Of a stretch of 7,741 bases of DNA, positions 1-6,251 are shown piece by piece. This stretch comes from JBKHBQ01 sp046542305 (GTDB lineage: Bacteria > Bacteroidota > Bacteroidia > Bacteroidales > 4484-276). Below the pieces are notes generated by a model. That model was not told the origin of the DNA. It was given only the letters and a program-made list of their open reading frames with translations, and ran no database searches. The position numbers and the translations under genes are program-made. Position 1 is the stretch's first letter. Each line of letters opens with the position of its first letter. The stretch is from assembly GCA_046542305.1 (NCBI GenBank), contig JBKHBQ010000189.1, positions 1 to 7,741 on the forward strand. The letters are read 5' to 3'.

Positions 1-3000
1 GAGTTTTGATAAATCCTGTTGTCGATCACAAATGATGCGGTGATGCCGAAGTTGCCCCGGTATTCTTCCTTAACGGGCACCGAAATCACCTTTTGTTCCC
101 TTCCCATGCGCAGCCATTCGCGGCTGACTAACTCACCATTGTGCTGAATTTCGTAAAGCACACTGACATTGCGGGCTGATGTTCCCAGCAAAAATGTGGC
201 TTCTTCGCCCGGTTCGGCTTTGCTTTTTAACGGCACAAACCAATCGTACAGCGGCAACGGAGGCTTGCGGCTTTCAGGATCGAAAAGCGTAACATAGGAT
301 TCCGATTCCACTTTTTCGCCAAAAGCGTCGGTTGCCGTAAGCGTCACCAGGTATTTTCCCTGATCCCATTGCGCAAAATTTTCAGGTGAGATCACCGAAT
401 CGACGGCCGTATTTATGGTTTGCTGCATAACCTGTTCGGCTTTTTTCCAATCACGGGGGTCATCTTCATTCTTATAAATCCGGTGCGGAAAATCTTCGAG
501 AAATGCCTTTCTTTCCGTCAAATAAACATCCGGCTGCTGCCAGAGGCGATCGGTGATCAGGCGGTCCGGGGCTTCCAGTCTGAAAACCTCCACAGTCACC
601 GTGGCATCCTGTTTTATCCCGCTCAGGTTTTCGGCCGTCACCTTAAAACGGTTTACTTCATCAAGGTTCACCTGTTCGGGCAAATCAGTTTTAAGGAACA
701 ATGCCTGATACCCGACGCTGACGGTTTCCGATCCGCGCTGGGTTTCACCGCTGATGTCCGTCACCGAAGCCTCTACGTAATAACTAAACACCGGTTTTAA
801 TTCAGGCCGCAGTTCATCATCGGGAATGGCTTTGAAGGTCACGGTGAATCTGCCTTCATCGTCGGTGGTTGTTTCGCCGGTTGCGATCTCCACCTCCGGC
901 GACTGCGGGAACCACCGCGAATAGCCGTATCCGAAAAAGGGAAACCGGCTTCTGCGTACCACACGATAGCTGACTTCCGCCCCGTCGATGGCATTTCCGG
1001 CATAAGCAAGCGCCTGCCCTTCGAGTTCAACCTGTTCACCGACACGGTAACTGCCCTCCACCGCTTCGAAAGTCACTTCGAATGATGGCCGTTTATATTC
1101 CTCTACCTGCACGGATACTGAGCCGGAGCCGTTTTTCAAACTCATCTGCCCGTTGAGGATACCCTGCGGAATGCTGAATGATCCGTGTACCGAACCGTAT
1201 TCGTTGGAGTTAAGATCAAGGCTCGAAATCAACTGATTGTTGACGTCACGGAATTCAACCGTGGTGGATTTACCGGGAAGAATTACAAGGTTTTGGCCGG
1301 TTTGCTCCAGCAGGATGGTTTTGAAATAAACGGTTTGCCCGGGACGGTATACAGAGCGGTCGGTAAAAAAGTAACTTTTCTCCCTGGGTTTTTCCACCCG
1401 TTTTCCGGGCGGCCGCAGATAATATGATTTTTGGGTCTGAAAACTGTCCTCTCCTTTCTGCAGTTCAAAGTTTACCGCACCACGCAGATCTTCAGACGCT
1501 TCGATGCGGAGATACCCGTTTTCGTCGGTTACAAACGAACCGGCTTCGGTGGTTTGATACTGACGCGTCCGGTAATCGTAATCGCGCTTGATGAGCCTGA
1601 CGGAAACCTCTCCGATCTGCCTGCCAGTTTTCCTGTTGAGAACAAAAAGTTCCTGCCCGCCTTCTTCGATCCTGCGCGTGATATAGCTGAGAGAGGTCGA
1701 CCAGAACCCGTTCCAGGCGAGCAAACGAAACTCGCCACTGAAATCTTCGCGGTTGGAAGCCAGCAGCACATAGAAACCCGCATCAAGGGCCGGAATTTTG
1801 AACTCCGCGCTGTGGGGCTGGTAATCCTGTTCCACATCAAGCGGGATATCCCATTGCCGGAAGGGTTCGGCTTTTGTTAACTGTTCCGCCAGCTCTTCGC
1901 GGTTATTCCGCATGTTAAGTTCACCGAATGCCGCCGCATCATAGCTTATCAGCCGGAAATACACCTGCCCCAGGTTTTTCCACCTGAGTAAACCCAATGA
2001 AGGCTCTCCCGGAATCACAGCATATTCGCTGGTAAAATCCAGATCCGGTTTGGTGATCTGACTGAGCAGCACTTTGCAGTTTTGCGCTCCGCGGGATTCG
2101 GGGAATGCTTCGATGGCTTGTTCACAGATTTCCATTGCTTTTTTGCGGTCCCAACGGTGATCTTCTGATTCGGAAGGATTGTACTGATTGGCCTGTTGAT
2201 CATAAAAAGCGGCAATCCGGTAGGATACGCGGGTATGATGTGGTGAAGATTTAAAGCGGCCTTCCAGCAATTGCAGTGCACTCAGGTAAAGGCTGTCCTT
2301 ATTGGCCACCACAGCCCTGTTGTACAAAAATTCAAGCCGTTGCAGGTCGGCATCGATCAAAGCCTGCGGATCATCATCATTAAGGTGAAACGCCAGTAAA
2401 GTCTGATAGGTTTGAATGGCCAGCGCGGTGTTGGCATCCTGATGGCGGGGATCGAGGCTAACATGAACAAATTCCGCTGCCGGGCTGAAAAACTCCGGAG
2501 TGTCGGGTATGTACTGTGCGGCGGCCACCGGGAGTTCCATTTCTGTATTTGAAAAATATGCGATGGCGCGGAAGGCCAGAAAATCATATAGCGTCGGGCG
2601 GTAATTTTCAGATTCTTTTTCCTTTTCGAGAATGGCCTGAAAGGCATCGATATCTATTTCCTGAAGCTTTTCCTTTCTATCGAGCGATTTCAGAAAATGA
2701 TCGCGGGCGGCACCGGCAAACGCGGCGGCATCCCAGGTACGGATATCATCGCCGGGCGAACCGGCAATCTTTCCGCGGTCAAGGATCTTATGCCGGTTCA
2801 TTTGGTAATATCGGGTATACAACTCGCCGATGATGGAATGCAAAAGCTGATTTTCCGGTGTTTCGGCCTGCCGTAGATCTTCGTTGAGCCTGTTGATGGA
2901 TTTCACCAGGAAGTCTTCTTCAAATTCCGACATCAGTTTAATGCGGTACAAATTGGCTTTGATCACCTGCGCGGTGTTATGGTCGCTTTTCGCCAGTTTA

Positions 3001-3173
3001 TAAATTTCATCCACTACCTCAATGGCCGACCGGGGCTGCCGGAGGTCGCTCAGCGAATCCACGCGGTTCCACTTTTCATCATAATCCTGCTTCATGGGAA
3101 GTGTGTTTGCGGTAAAAAATATCACTGCAGCCGCCAGAAGGACCACAGACGCCATAGCTTTGATAAGTCGCAT
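1..3173 (-). CDS. Alpha-2-macroglobulin family protein, N-terminal 1057 residues (3' end cut by window edge)
   Basis: Seen: an uninterrupted minus-strand frame from the ATG at 3171-3173 to the left edge. Residues 1-23 form a signal peptide (basic MRLIK, then a hydrophobic core) without a lipobox Cys, so the protein is probably soluble or held by other means, unlike lipoprotein YfhM of E. coli. Residues about 30-380 are helical and repeat-like, with the family-typical start 'PRSAIEVVDEIYKLAK'. Beta-rich macroglobulin domains follow: an MG1-like domain near 490-570, MG2 with the hallmark DRSVYRPG at 605-612, and an MG2/MG3 junction EEYKRPSF at 691-698. MG3 has an aromatic loop (RFPFFGYGYSRWF) and 'TTDEDGRFTVTF'. 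Known: these proteins act as periplasmic protease traps. Full-length Bacteroidota members are about 1800-2000 residues, so roughly half is visible. The bait region and any thioester lie outside the window and cannot be judged. No PBP1c gene, the usual proteobacterial partner, is visible. Family is near certain; substrate is unknown. Confidence 0.95.
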   Translation of the reverse strand, partial: MRLIKAMASVVLLAAAVIFFTANTLPMKQDYDEKWNRVDSLSDLRQPRSAIEVVDEIYKLAKSDHNTAQVIKANLYRIKLMSEFEEDFLVKSINRLNEDLRQAETPENQLLHSIIGELYTRYYQMNRHKILDRGKIAGSPGDDIRTWDAAAFAGAARDHFLKSLDRKEKLQEIDIDAFQAILEKEKESENYRPTLYDFLAFRAIAYFSNTEMELPVAAAQYIPDTPEFFSPAAEFVHVSLDPRHQDANTALAIQTYQTLLAFHLNDDDPQALIDADLQRLEFLYNRAVVANKDSLYLSALQLLEGRFKSSPHHTRVSYRIAAFYDQQANQYNPSESEDHRWDRKKAMEICEQAIEAFPESRGAQNCKVLLSQITKPDLDFTSEYAVIPGEPSLGLLRWKNLGQVYFRLISYDAAAFGELNMRNNREELAEQLTKAEPFRQWDIPLDVEQDYQPHSAEFKIPALDAGFYVLLASNREDFSGEFRLLAWNGFWSTSLSYITRRIEEGGQELFVLNRKTGRQIGEVSVRLIKRDYDYRTRQYQTTEAGSFVTDENGYLRIEASEDLRGAVNFELQKGEDSFQTQKSYYLRPPGKRVEKPREKSYFFTDRSVYRPGQTVYFKTILLEQTGQNLVILPGKSTTVEFRDVNNQLISSLDLNSNEYGSVHGSFSIPQGILNGQMSLKNGSGSVSVQVEEYKRPSFEVTFEAVEGSYRVGEQVELEGQALAYAGNAIDGAEVSYRVVRRSRFPFFGYGYSRWFPQSPEVEIATGETTTDDEGRFTVTFKAIPDDELRPELKPVFSYYVEASVTDISGETQRGSETVSVGYQALFLKTDLPEQVNLDEVNRFKVTAENLSGIKQDATVTVEVFRLEAPDRLITDRLWQQPDVYLTERKAFLEDFPHRIYKNEDDPRDWKKAEQVMQQTINTAVDSVISPENFAQWDQGKYLVTLTATDAFGEKVESESYVTLFDPESRKPPLPLYDWFVPLKSKAEPGEEATFLLGTSARNVSVLYEIQHNGELVSREWLRMGREQKVISVPVKEEYRGNFGITASFVIDNRIYQN

Positions 3174-3198
3174 AGCCGTTTGTTTTATTTTGAATTTC

Positions 3199-3257
3199 GT
3201 AAAGTTAATCAACAATTATGCTAAAATATAATAGGCCGTAACCGATGAAGGATCAAA
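3199..3257 (-). promoter_or_regulatory. Weak candidate promoter for the alpha-2-macroglobulin gene
   Basis: Reading the minus strand, two imperfect matches to the Bacteroidota -7 box TAnnTTTG lie upstream of the ATG: TATATTTT at 3230-3223 and TAACTTTA at 3207-3200, each one fixed base off. A TTTG at 3257-3254 could serve as the -33 element for the first, but the 23-base spacing is longer than the usual 19-21. The second would give a leader of about 20 bases. The leader is A-rich, with no Shine-Dalgarno sequence. A separate promoter is plausible because the previous operon ends 249 bases upstream, but neither match is strong. Confidence 0.25.
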
Positions 3258-3360
3258 GCTATGAAAGCTGCAGCTAACCAGAGGGGTTTTTAAGGAACTT
3301 TTTAATTTGGAGCCGGGATTTACGTAAAGGATAGAAATATTCGCTAACTTAATATCCGAT

Positions 3361-3383
3361 CGAAAATAAGCAGTAAGCACTGC
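3361..3383 (-). terminator. Weak terminator-like hairpin after the pspC-liaF operon
   Basis: On the minus strand, GCAGT (3383-3379), loop GCTT and ACTGC (3374-3370) form a 5-bp stem, followed by TTATTTT. It begins 39 bases past the stop of the LiaF-like gene. The stem is short and the T tract is interrupted, so it may be a weak terminator or chance. The rest of the 3174-3422 gap is AT-rich and shows no ORF or RNA gene I can recognise. Confidence 0.3.
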
Positions 3384-3422
3384 AAGAATCTGTCAACCAA
3401 GCGGTGCCTTACCAAAATTATT

Positions 3423-4361
3423 TCAATACCGCTTCACTTTTAAACTGCTTAGCGCTGCATCAATGCGGATGGAGATTTTTTTGTCCATATCGCCATAGCC
3501 GGCTGACTGGTAAAAGCCGTCGCCGATTTTATTGAAACCCTGCAGGTTTTTTTTGGTGAGGATGGTGCTGGTTTGGATGTCGCAGGCTACGTTTTCGGGC
3601 ACCTCGATCTCAACTTCCGCGGCGCCGGTGTTGATCCGCAGATCGGTGTTTTCGAATTTGTCACCCAGGCGGATTTTCACCGACATGGCCCCGCCGTCAA
3701 CATCCATACGGTCTACCTTAAACGGACTGAGATCGAAATCGATCTTTGCAGCGCCGGCATCCACTTTAAAATCCCATACCGGGTTTGGGTTCAGGCTGAT
3801 CTGTGCTTCATTTTTAATATCCTTTCCTCCCCGGATGTGGCCTTCCATGTTCAGTTTCACCAGCACGGCGCTGCCCACGTTATCGGCATGCATGTGATAT
3901 TTCCCGATATTCCCCTCGCGTTGAAACCTCACCAGGTACTTGGAAGTTTGGTCGATGGTATATTTTCCGGCTACGGCATCGAGGTCGAGTACAGCATTTT
4001 CAATGGATATGTCATAATTTTCGTAAAGCAGTTGATCGGTCCACTCCTGTTCTTCCTTATCTTCGTAATAGCCGTGGTGATCTTTATCGTTCCAGTGCCA
4101 GAACCAATTCCAGTCATTTTGGTTAAATCTCTCCGGGGTGGTAGCCAGCCAGATCATGGCAATAATTACCACTACAAATGACAGCACAATCCTTACGATT
4201 CCTTTAATGGGCAACAGTGCAATGCCGAGAATCACCAAAATCAAGGGCCACAATTGCCGCAGCGCATACCAGTTGAAATAAAATACGCCCAGGTTCCGAA
4301 GTACGAAAATCAGGCCGATGGCCACGAGCACTACGCCCCAAAAAACACCTCTGGATCTCAT
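3423..4361 (-). CDS. LiaF-like membrane protein with beta-repeat C-terminal domain
   Basis: A 312-residue protein. Seen: three hydrophobic segments near residues 6-22, 38-51 and 57-73; the second carries the 'LWPLILVILGIALL' signature of the LiaI/LiaF (DUF5668-type) membrane module. An aromatic-rich linker (WNWFWHW, 84-90) and an acidic stretch follow. From about residue 115 the protein is beta-rich, with three clear repeats of 21-22 residues: VDAGAAKIDFDL (200-211), VDGGAMSVKIRL (221-232) and INTGAAEVEIEV (243-254), the pattern of LiaF C-terminal/DUF4097-like beta-solenoids. Known: LiaF in Firmicutes negatively controls the LiaRS envelope-stress system; Bacteroidota homologues are mostly uncharacterised. 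The ATG lies one base after the stop of the PspC gene, so translation is probably coupled. No LiaR/LiaS-type regulator is in view, so a Lia-like signalling role is inference from domain content. The repeat domain probably sits outside the cytoplasmic membrane. Confidence 0.85.
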   Translation of the reverse strand: MRSRGVFWGVVLVAIGLIFVLRNLGVFYFNWYALRQLWPLILVILGIALLPIKGIVRIVLSFVVVIIAMIWLATTPERFNQNDWNWFWHWNDKDHHGYYEDKEEQEWTDQLLYENYDISIENAVLDLDAVAGKYTIDQTSKYLVRFQREGNIGKYHMHADNVGSAVLVKLNMEGHIRGGKDIKNEAQISLNPNPVWDFKVDAGAAKIDFDLSPFKVDRMDVDGGAMSVKIRLGDKFENTDLRINTGAAEVEIEVPENVACDIQTSTILTKKNLQGFNKIGDGFYQSAGYGDMDKKISIRIDAALSSLKVKRY

Positions 4362-4362
4362 G

Positions 4363-4830
4363 CTAATAACTTTTAGGTTTTGAAATACTGTTTTTCATGA
4401 TAATGATACCTGCCACAATCAGCAGTACCGGCCACAGGTCGCCAAAGTCGATGCGCGGGATAAACCTGTCGACCAGGAACATGGCGCCGAGGGTAATCAG
4501 GATGACGCCGGCAATGAGGTTGCCGTCGTTTTTTGGTTTGTACTCAGGATAATTTTTCCTGGTGTAATCATCCCCGGTATTTGGATCTTGATTTTCCATA
4601 TGTATGTTTTTTTTATGATGATAGGTATGATAGGTAAAATCCGGATCGAGCGGTATGGCTATCCACAGGATGATGTAAAGAATCAGGCCGCCAAAACCGA
4701 AAATGGTTAAAACCACGAAAAGGATGCGGATGATTAGGGGATCGACATTCAGATATTCCCCAAGGCCTCCTGAAATACCGGCAATCACCGAGTCGTAGCG
4801 GCTCCGGTAAAGTCTTTTTTGCTGTTCCAT
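4363..4830 (-). CDS. PspC-domain protein fused to a LiaF-type membrane module
   Basis: A 155-residue protein. Seen: residues 5-60 are a classic PspC domain (RLYRSR..., 'ISGGLGEYLNVDPLIIRILF', then a hydrophobic segment ending LYIILWIAIP). A polar linker rich in His, Lys, Asn and Asp spans about 62-102. Residues 103-147 form two membrane segments with 'DLWPVLLIVAGIIIM', the same LWPxxLxxxG module found in the downstream LiaF-like protein. Start choice: an in-frame TTG at 4849-4851 would add seven residues, but it lies inside the -7 promoter element TAACTTTG, hence upstream of the likely transcript start; the ATG at 4828-4830 is preferred. Known: PspC proteins are inner-membrane parts of phage-shock and other envelope-stress responses. 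No PspA or PspB is visible. It is the first gene of a two-gene operon with the LiaF-like gene. An A8 run in the linker may allow slippage. Confidence 0.92.
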   Translation of the reverse strand: MEQQKRLYRSRYDSVIAGISGGLGEYLNVDPLIIRILFVVLTIFGFGGLILYIILWIAIPLDPDFTYHTYHHKKNIHMENQDPNTGDDYTRKNYPEYKPKNDGNLIAGVILITLGAMFLVDRFIPRIDFGDLWPVLLIVAGIIIMKNSISKPKSY

Positions 4831-4848
4831 GTGTGTGATTTGTTTGTC

Positions 4849-4856
4849 CAAAGTTA
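4849..4856 (-). promoter_or_regulatory. -7 promoter element (TAACTTTG) of the pspC-liaF operon
   Basis: The minus strand reads TAACTTTG, an exact match to the Bacteroidota primary sigma factor -7 consensus TAnnTTTG. It lies 18 bases before the ATG at 4830, giving a very short leader of roughly 10-13 bases. I see no TTG -33 element at the expected distance. Its position decides the gene start, because the upstream TTG codon falls within it. Confidence 0.6.
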
Positions 4857-4889
4857 GAAATATTTTTCTTTACGCGTCTTATTGGACGA

Positions 4890-4917
4890 GACAATGATCA
4901 GGATGTTACAAATTGTC
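4890..4917. repeat. Inverted repeat GACAAT-N16-ATTGTC between divergent promoters
   Basis: Perfect 6-bp arms lie at 4890-4895 and 4912-4917 with a 16-base gap. The centre, near 4903, is almost midway between the two -7 boxes at 4849-4856 and 4960-4967. A direct repeat TCAGGA (4898-4903 and 4916-4921, period 18) overlaps it. This would suit a shared regulator site, but six-base arms can arise by chance and the arms do not extend. Confidence 0.25.
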
Positions 4918-4959
4918 AGGAATCTCCAAAGGCCTGCATCCTACTTATGGATTATTTGC

Positions 4960-4967
4960 TATTTTTG
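4960..4967 (+). promoter_or_regulatory. -7 promoter element (TATTTTTG) of the PHP-like/glycosyltransferase operon
   Basis: TATTTTTG matches the Bacteroidota -7 consensus TAnnTTTG exactly. It lies 45 bases before the ATG at 5013, giving a leader of roughly 38-40 bases that is A-rich near the start codon and has no Shine-Dalgarno sequence. No good -33 TTG is seen at 19-21 bases upstream. Confidence 0.5.
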
Positions 4968-5012
4968 CTGTTGCAGCGATTGCGGCTGTTTTTGAACAAA
5001 TAATCCGGCATA

Positions 5013-6248
5013 ATGATCCTGAAAATTCTCAGATTCTTTTTTCGACTCATCGGTTGGCTTGTGCTGTTGCTACTACTGGCATTCCTTGTGATTTATGCCG
5101 TTGCACCGATCTACAAATTTAATGATTATCAGCCGTTCCGGGGCGATTACATTTACAACCCCTACCAAAACATGGACAGTACGGCATGGAAAAAAGGAAA
5201 TTTCCAGGTACAGTCGAGGGCATGGTGGGGCATAACGGCCGGACGGGGAAATTCAAACGAAGCCATCCAAACCATTTACAGGCAATTGGGCTACGATATC
5301 ATCGTAACTTCGGACTACATGCGGATTAATACCTTTGGGAAGAGATCAGCAAACTACATCCCTACCTACGAGCACGGGTACGGCATCCAGAAAACGCACC
5401 AGGTATGCCTGGGTTCCGACCAGGTTTGCTGGCTCGATTACCCTTTTTATCAAAACCGCAATCATAAACAACATATCATCAACCTGCTTCGCGACGACAA
5501 CAAGTTGATCGCTCTTGCCCATCCGCGCCTTCGCAGCGGATACACCCTGGAGGAAATGCAATATATTACCGATTATGATCTGATTGAGGTATTGAACGAG
5601 ATTAAGTTTTCAGTAGGATACTGGGATGCAGCATTGTCGAGCGGACATCCGGCCTACATCATCGCCAATGACGATGCGCATGATATTTTCGATCCCACCG
5701 AAGTGGGACGCATTTGCACCTTTATCAATACCAACAGCCTAAATGCATCCTCGGTGCTGGACGCGCTGAAATCGGGCAAAGCATACGGCGCCAATATCGC
5801 CATGAACCCCGGTGCCGAGTTTGTGCAAAAAACCCTGGACCATCAGCAGATTCCGCACGTCAACCATGTGAGGGTGGTGAATGATACACTGCGCGTGGGC
5901 GTCAGCCGGCAGGCCAAACTGATTTCGTTCATCGGCCAAAACGGCGTGGTGAAAAAAACCGTCACAGACACGTCAGCAGCATTTTACGGCATCATGCCCA
6001 TCGATACCTATATCCGCACGGAGATTAAATTTCATAACGGCACCACCTTCTACCTAAACCCGGTGATCCGCACCAACGGGCAGGTTCCCACCATGCCGGC
6101 ACCCCCGCAGGTTGATCATGCCAAAACCTGGATTCAGCGTGTAATTTCACTGATCATTGCCATCTTTATCCTTGTGTTGGTCATCCGCATCCGCAAAAGG
6201 CGGCGCATAAAAAACCGCATCAAGCGCAGGTATTATTATTACAGTTAG
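5013..6248 (+). CDS. Membrane-anchored PHP-like (COG0613-type) protein with altered metal-binding motifs
   Basis: A 411-residue protein. Seen: an N-terminal membrane segment (about 12-32), an extracytoplasmic domain (about 35-370), a second membrane segment (about 376-391), then a very basic tail ending RRYYYYS; by the positive-inside rule both ends are cytoplasmic. The core resembles PHP phosphoesterases: YDIIVTSDYMRIN (94-106) at the 'TDHN' position, YEHGYG (119-124), LAHPRLRSGY (168-177), DLIEVLN (189-195) and NDDAHD (219-224), then VGR and a 'LKSGKAYG' segment. Odd: where PHP proteins have HxH, this one has Q65-V-Q67 (FQVQSRAWWG), and the TDH histidine is Y102. E120, H170, D221 and H223 remain as possible ligands. 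Known: PHP domains hydrolyse phosphate esters with two or three metals. Activity here is doubtful. The next gene starts three bases after the stop, so a role in envelope glycan or lipid metabolism is inferred. Confidence 0.78.
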   Translation: MILKILRFFFRLIGWLVLLLLLAFLVIYAVAPIYKFNDYQPFRGDYIYNPYQNMDSTAWKKGNFQVQSRAWWGITAGRGNSNEAIQTIYRQLGYDIIVTSDYMRINTFGKRSANYIPTYEHGYGIQKTHQVCLGSDQVCWLDYPFYQNRNHKQHIINLLRDDNKLIALAHPRLRSGYTLEEMQYITDYDLIEVLNEIKFSVGYWDAALSSGHPAYIIANDDAHDIFDPTEVGRICTFINTNSLNASSVLDALKSGKAYGANIAMNPGAEFVQKTLDHQQIPHVNHVRVVNDTLRVGVSRQAKLISFIGQNGVVKKTVTDTSAAFYGIMPIDTYIRTEIKFHNGTTFYLNPVIRTNGQVPTMPAPPQVDHAKTWIQRVISLIIAIFILVLVIRIRKRRRIKNRIKRRYYYYS

Positions 6249-6251
6249 CCT

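Noticed and set aside
420..2833. Open frames on the plus strand and in other minus frames across 420-2833
   Set aside because: They lie antisense to, or out of frame with, the long alpha-2-macroglobulin frame. Their translations have no recognisable domain, and the host frame has clear family motifs.
2979..3224. Plus-strand frame of 81 codons running out of the macroglobulin start into the gap
   Set aside because: Most of it is antisense to the signal-peptide end of the macroglobulin gene, and the translation shows no domain.
3267..3291. AGCTGCAGCT palindrome and AACC...GGTTTTT stem in the 3174-3422 gap as a plus-strand terminator
   Set aside because: The stem is only four base pairs, and no plus-strand gene ends nearby.
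3547..3554. Second A8 run (coding strand) in the LiaF-like gene as a frameshift site
   Set aside because: It encodes T-K-K-N within the beta domain with no module boundary or alternative start nearby, so nothing suggests a function.
3532..4181. Plus-strand frames of 121 and 202 codons antisense to the LiaF-like gene
   Set aside because: They are shadows of a gene with intact membrane segments and beta repeats, and show no family resemblance.
4613..4894. Minus-strand frame of 93 codons overlapping the PspC gene
   Set aside because: It is an alternative frame of the PspC coding region, starts upstream of the likely promoter, and has no domain.
4913..5122. Plus-strand frame of 69 codons before and overlapping the PHP-like gene
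   Set aside because: It would start with TTG upstream of the -7 box and runs out of frame over the PHP-like signal anchor.
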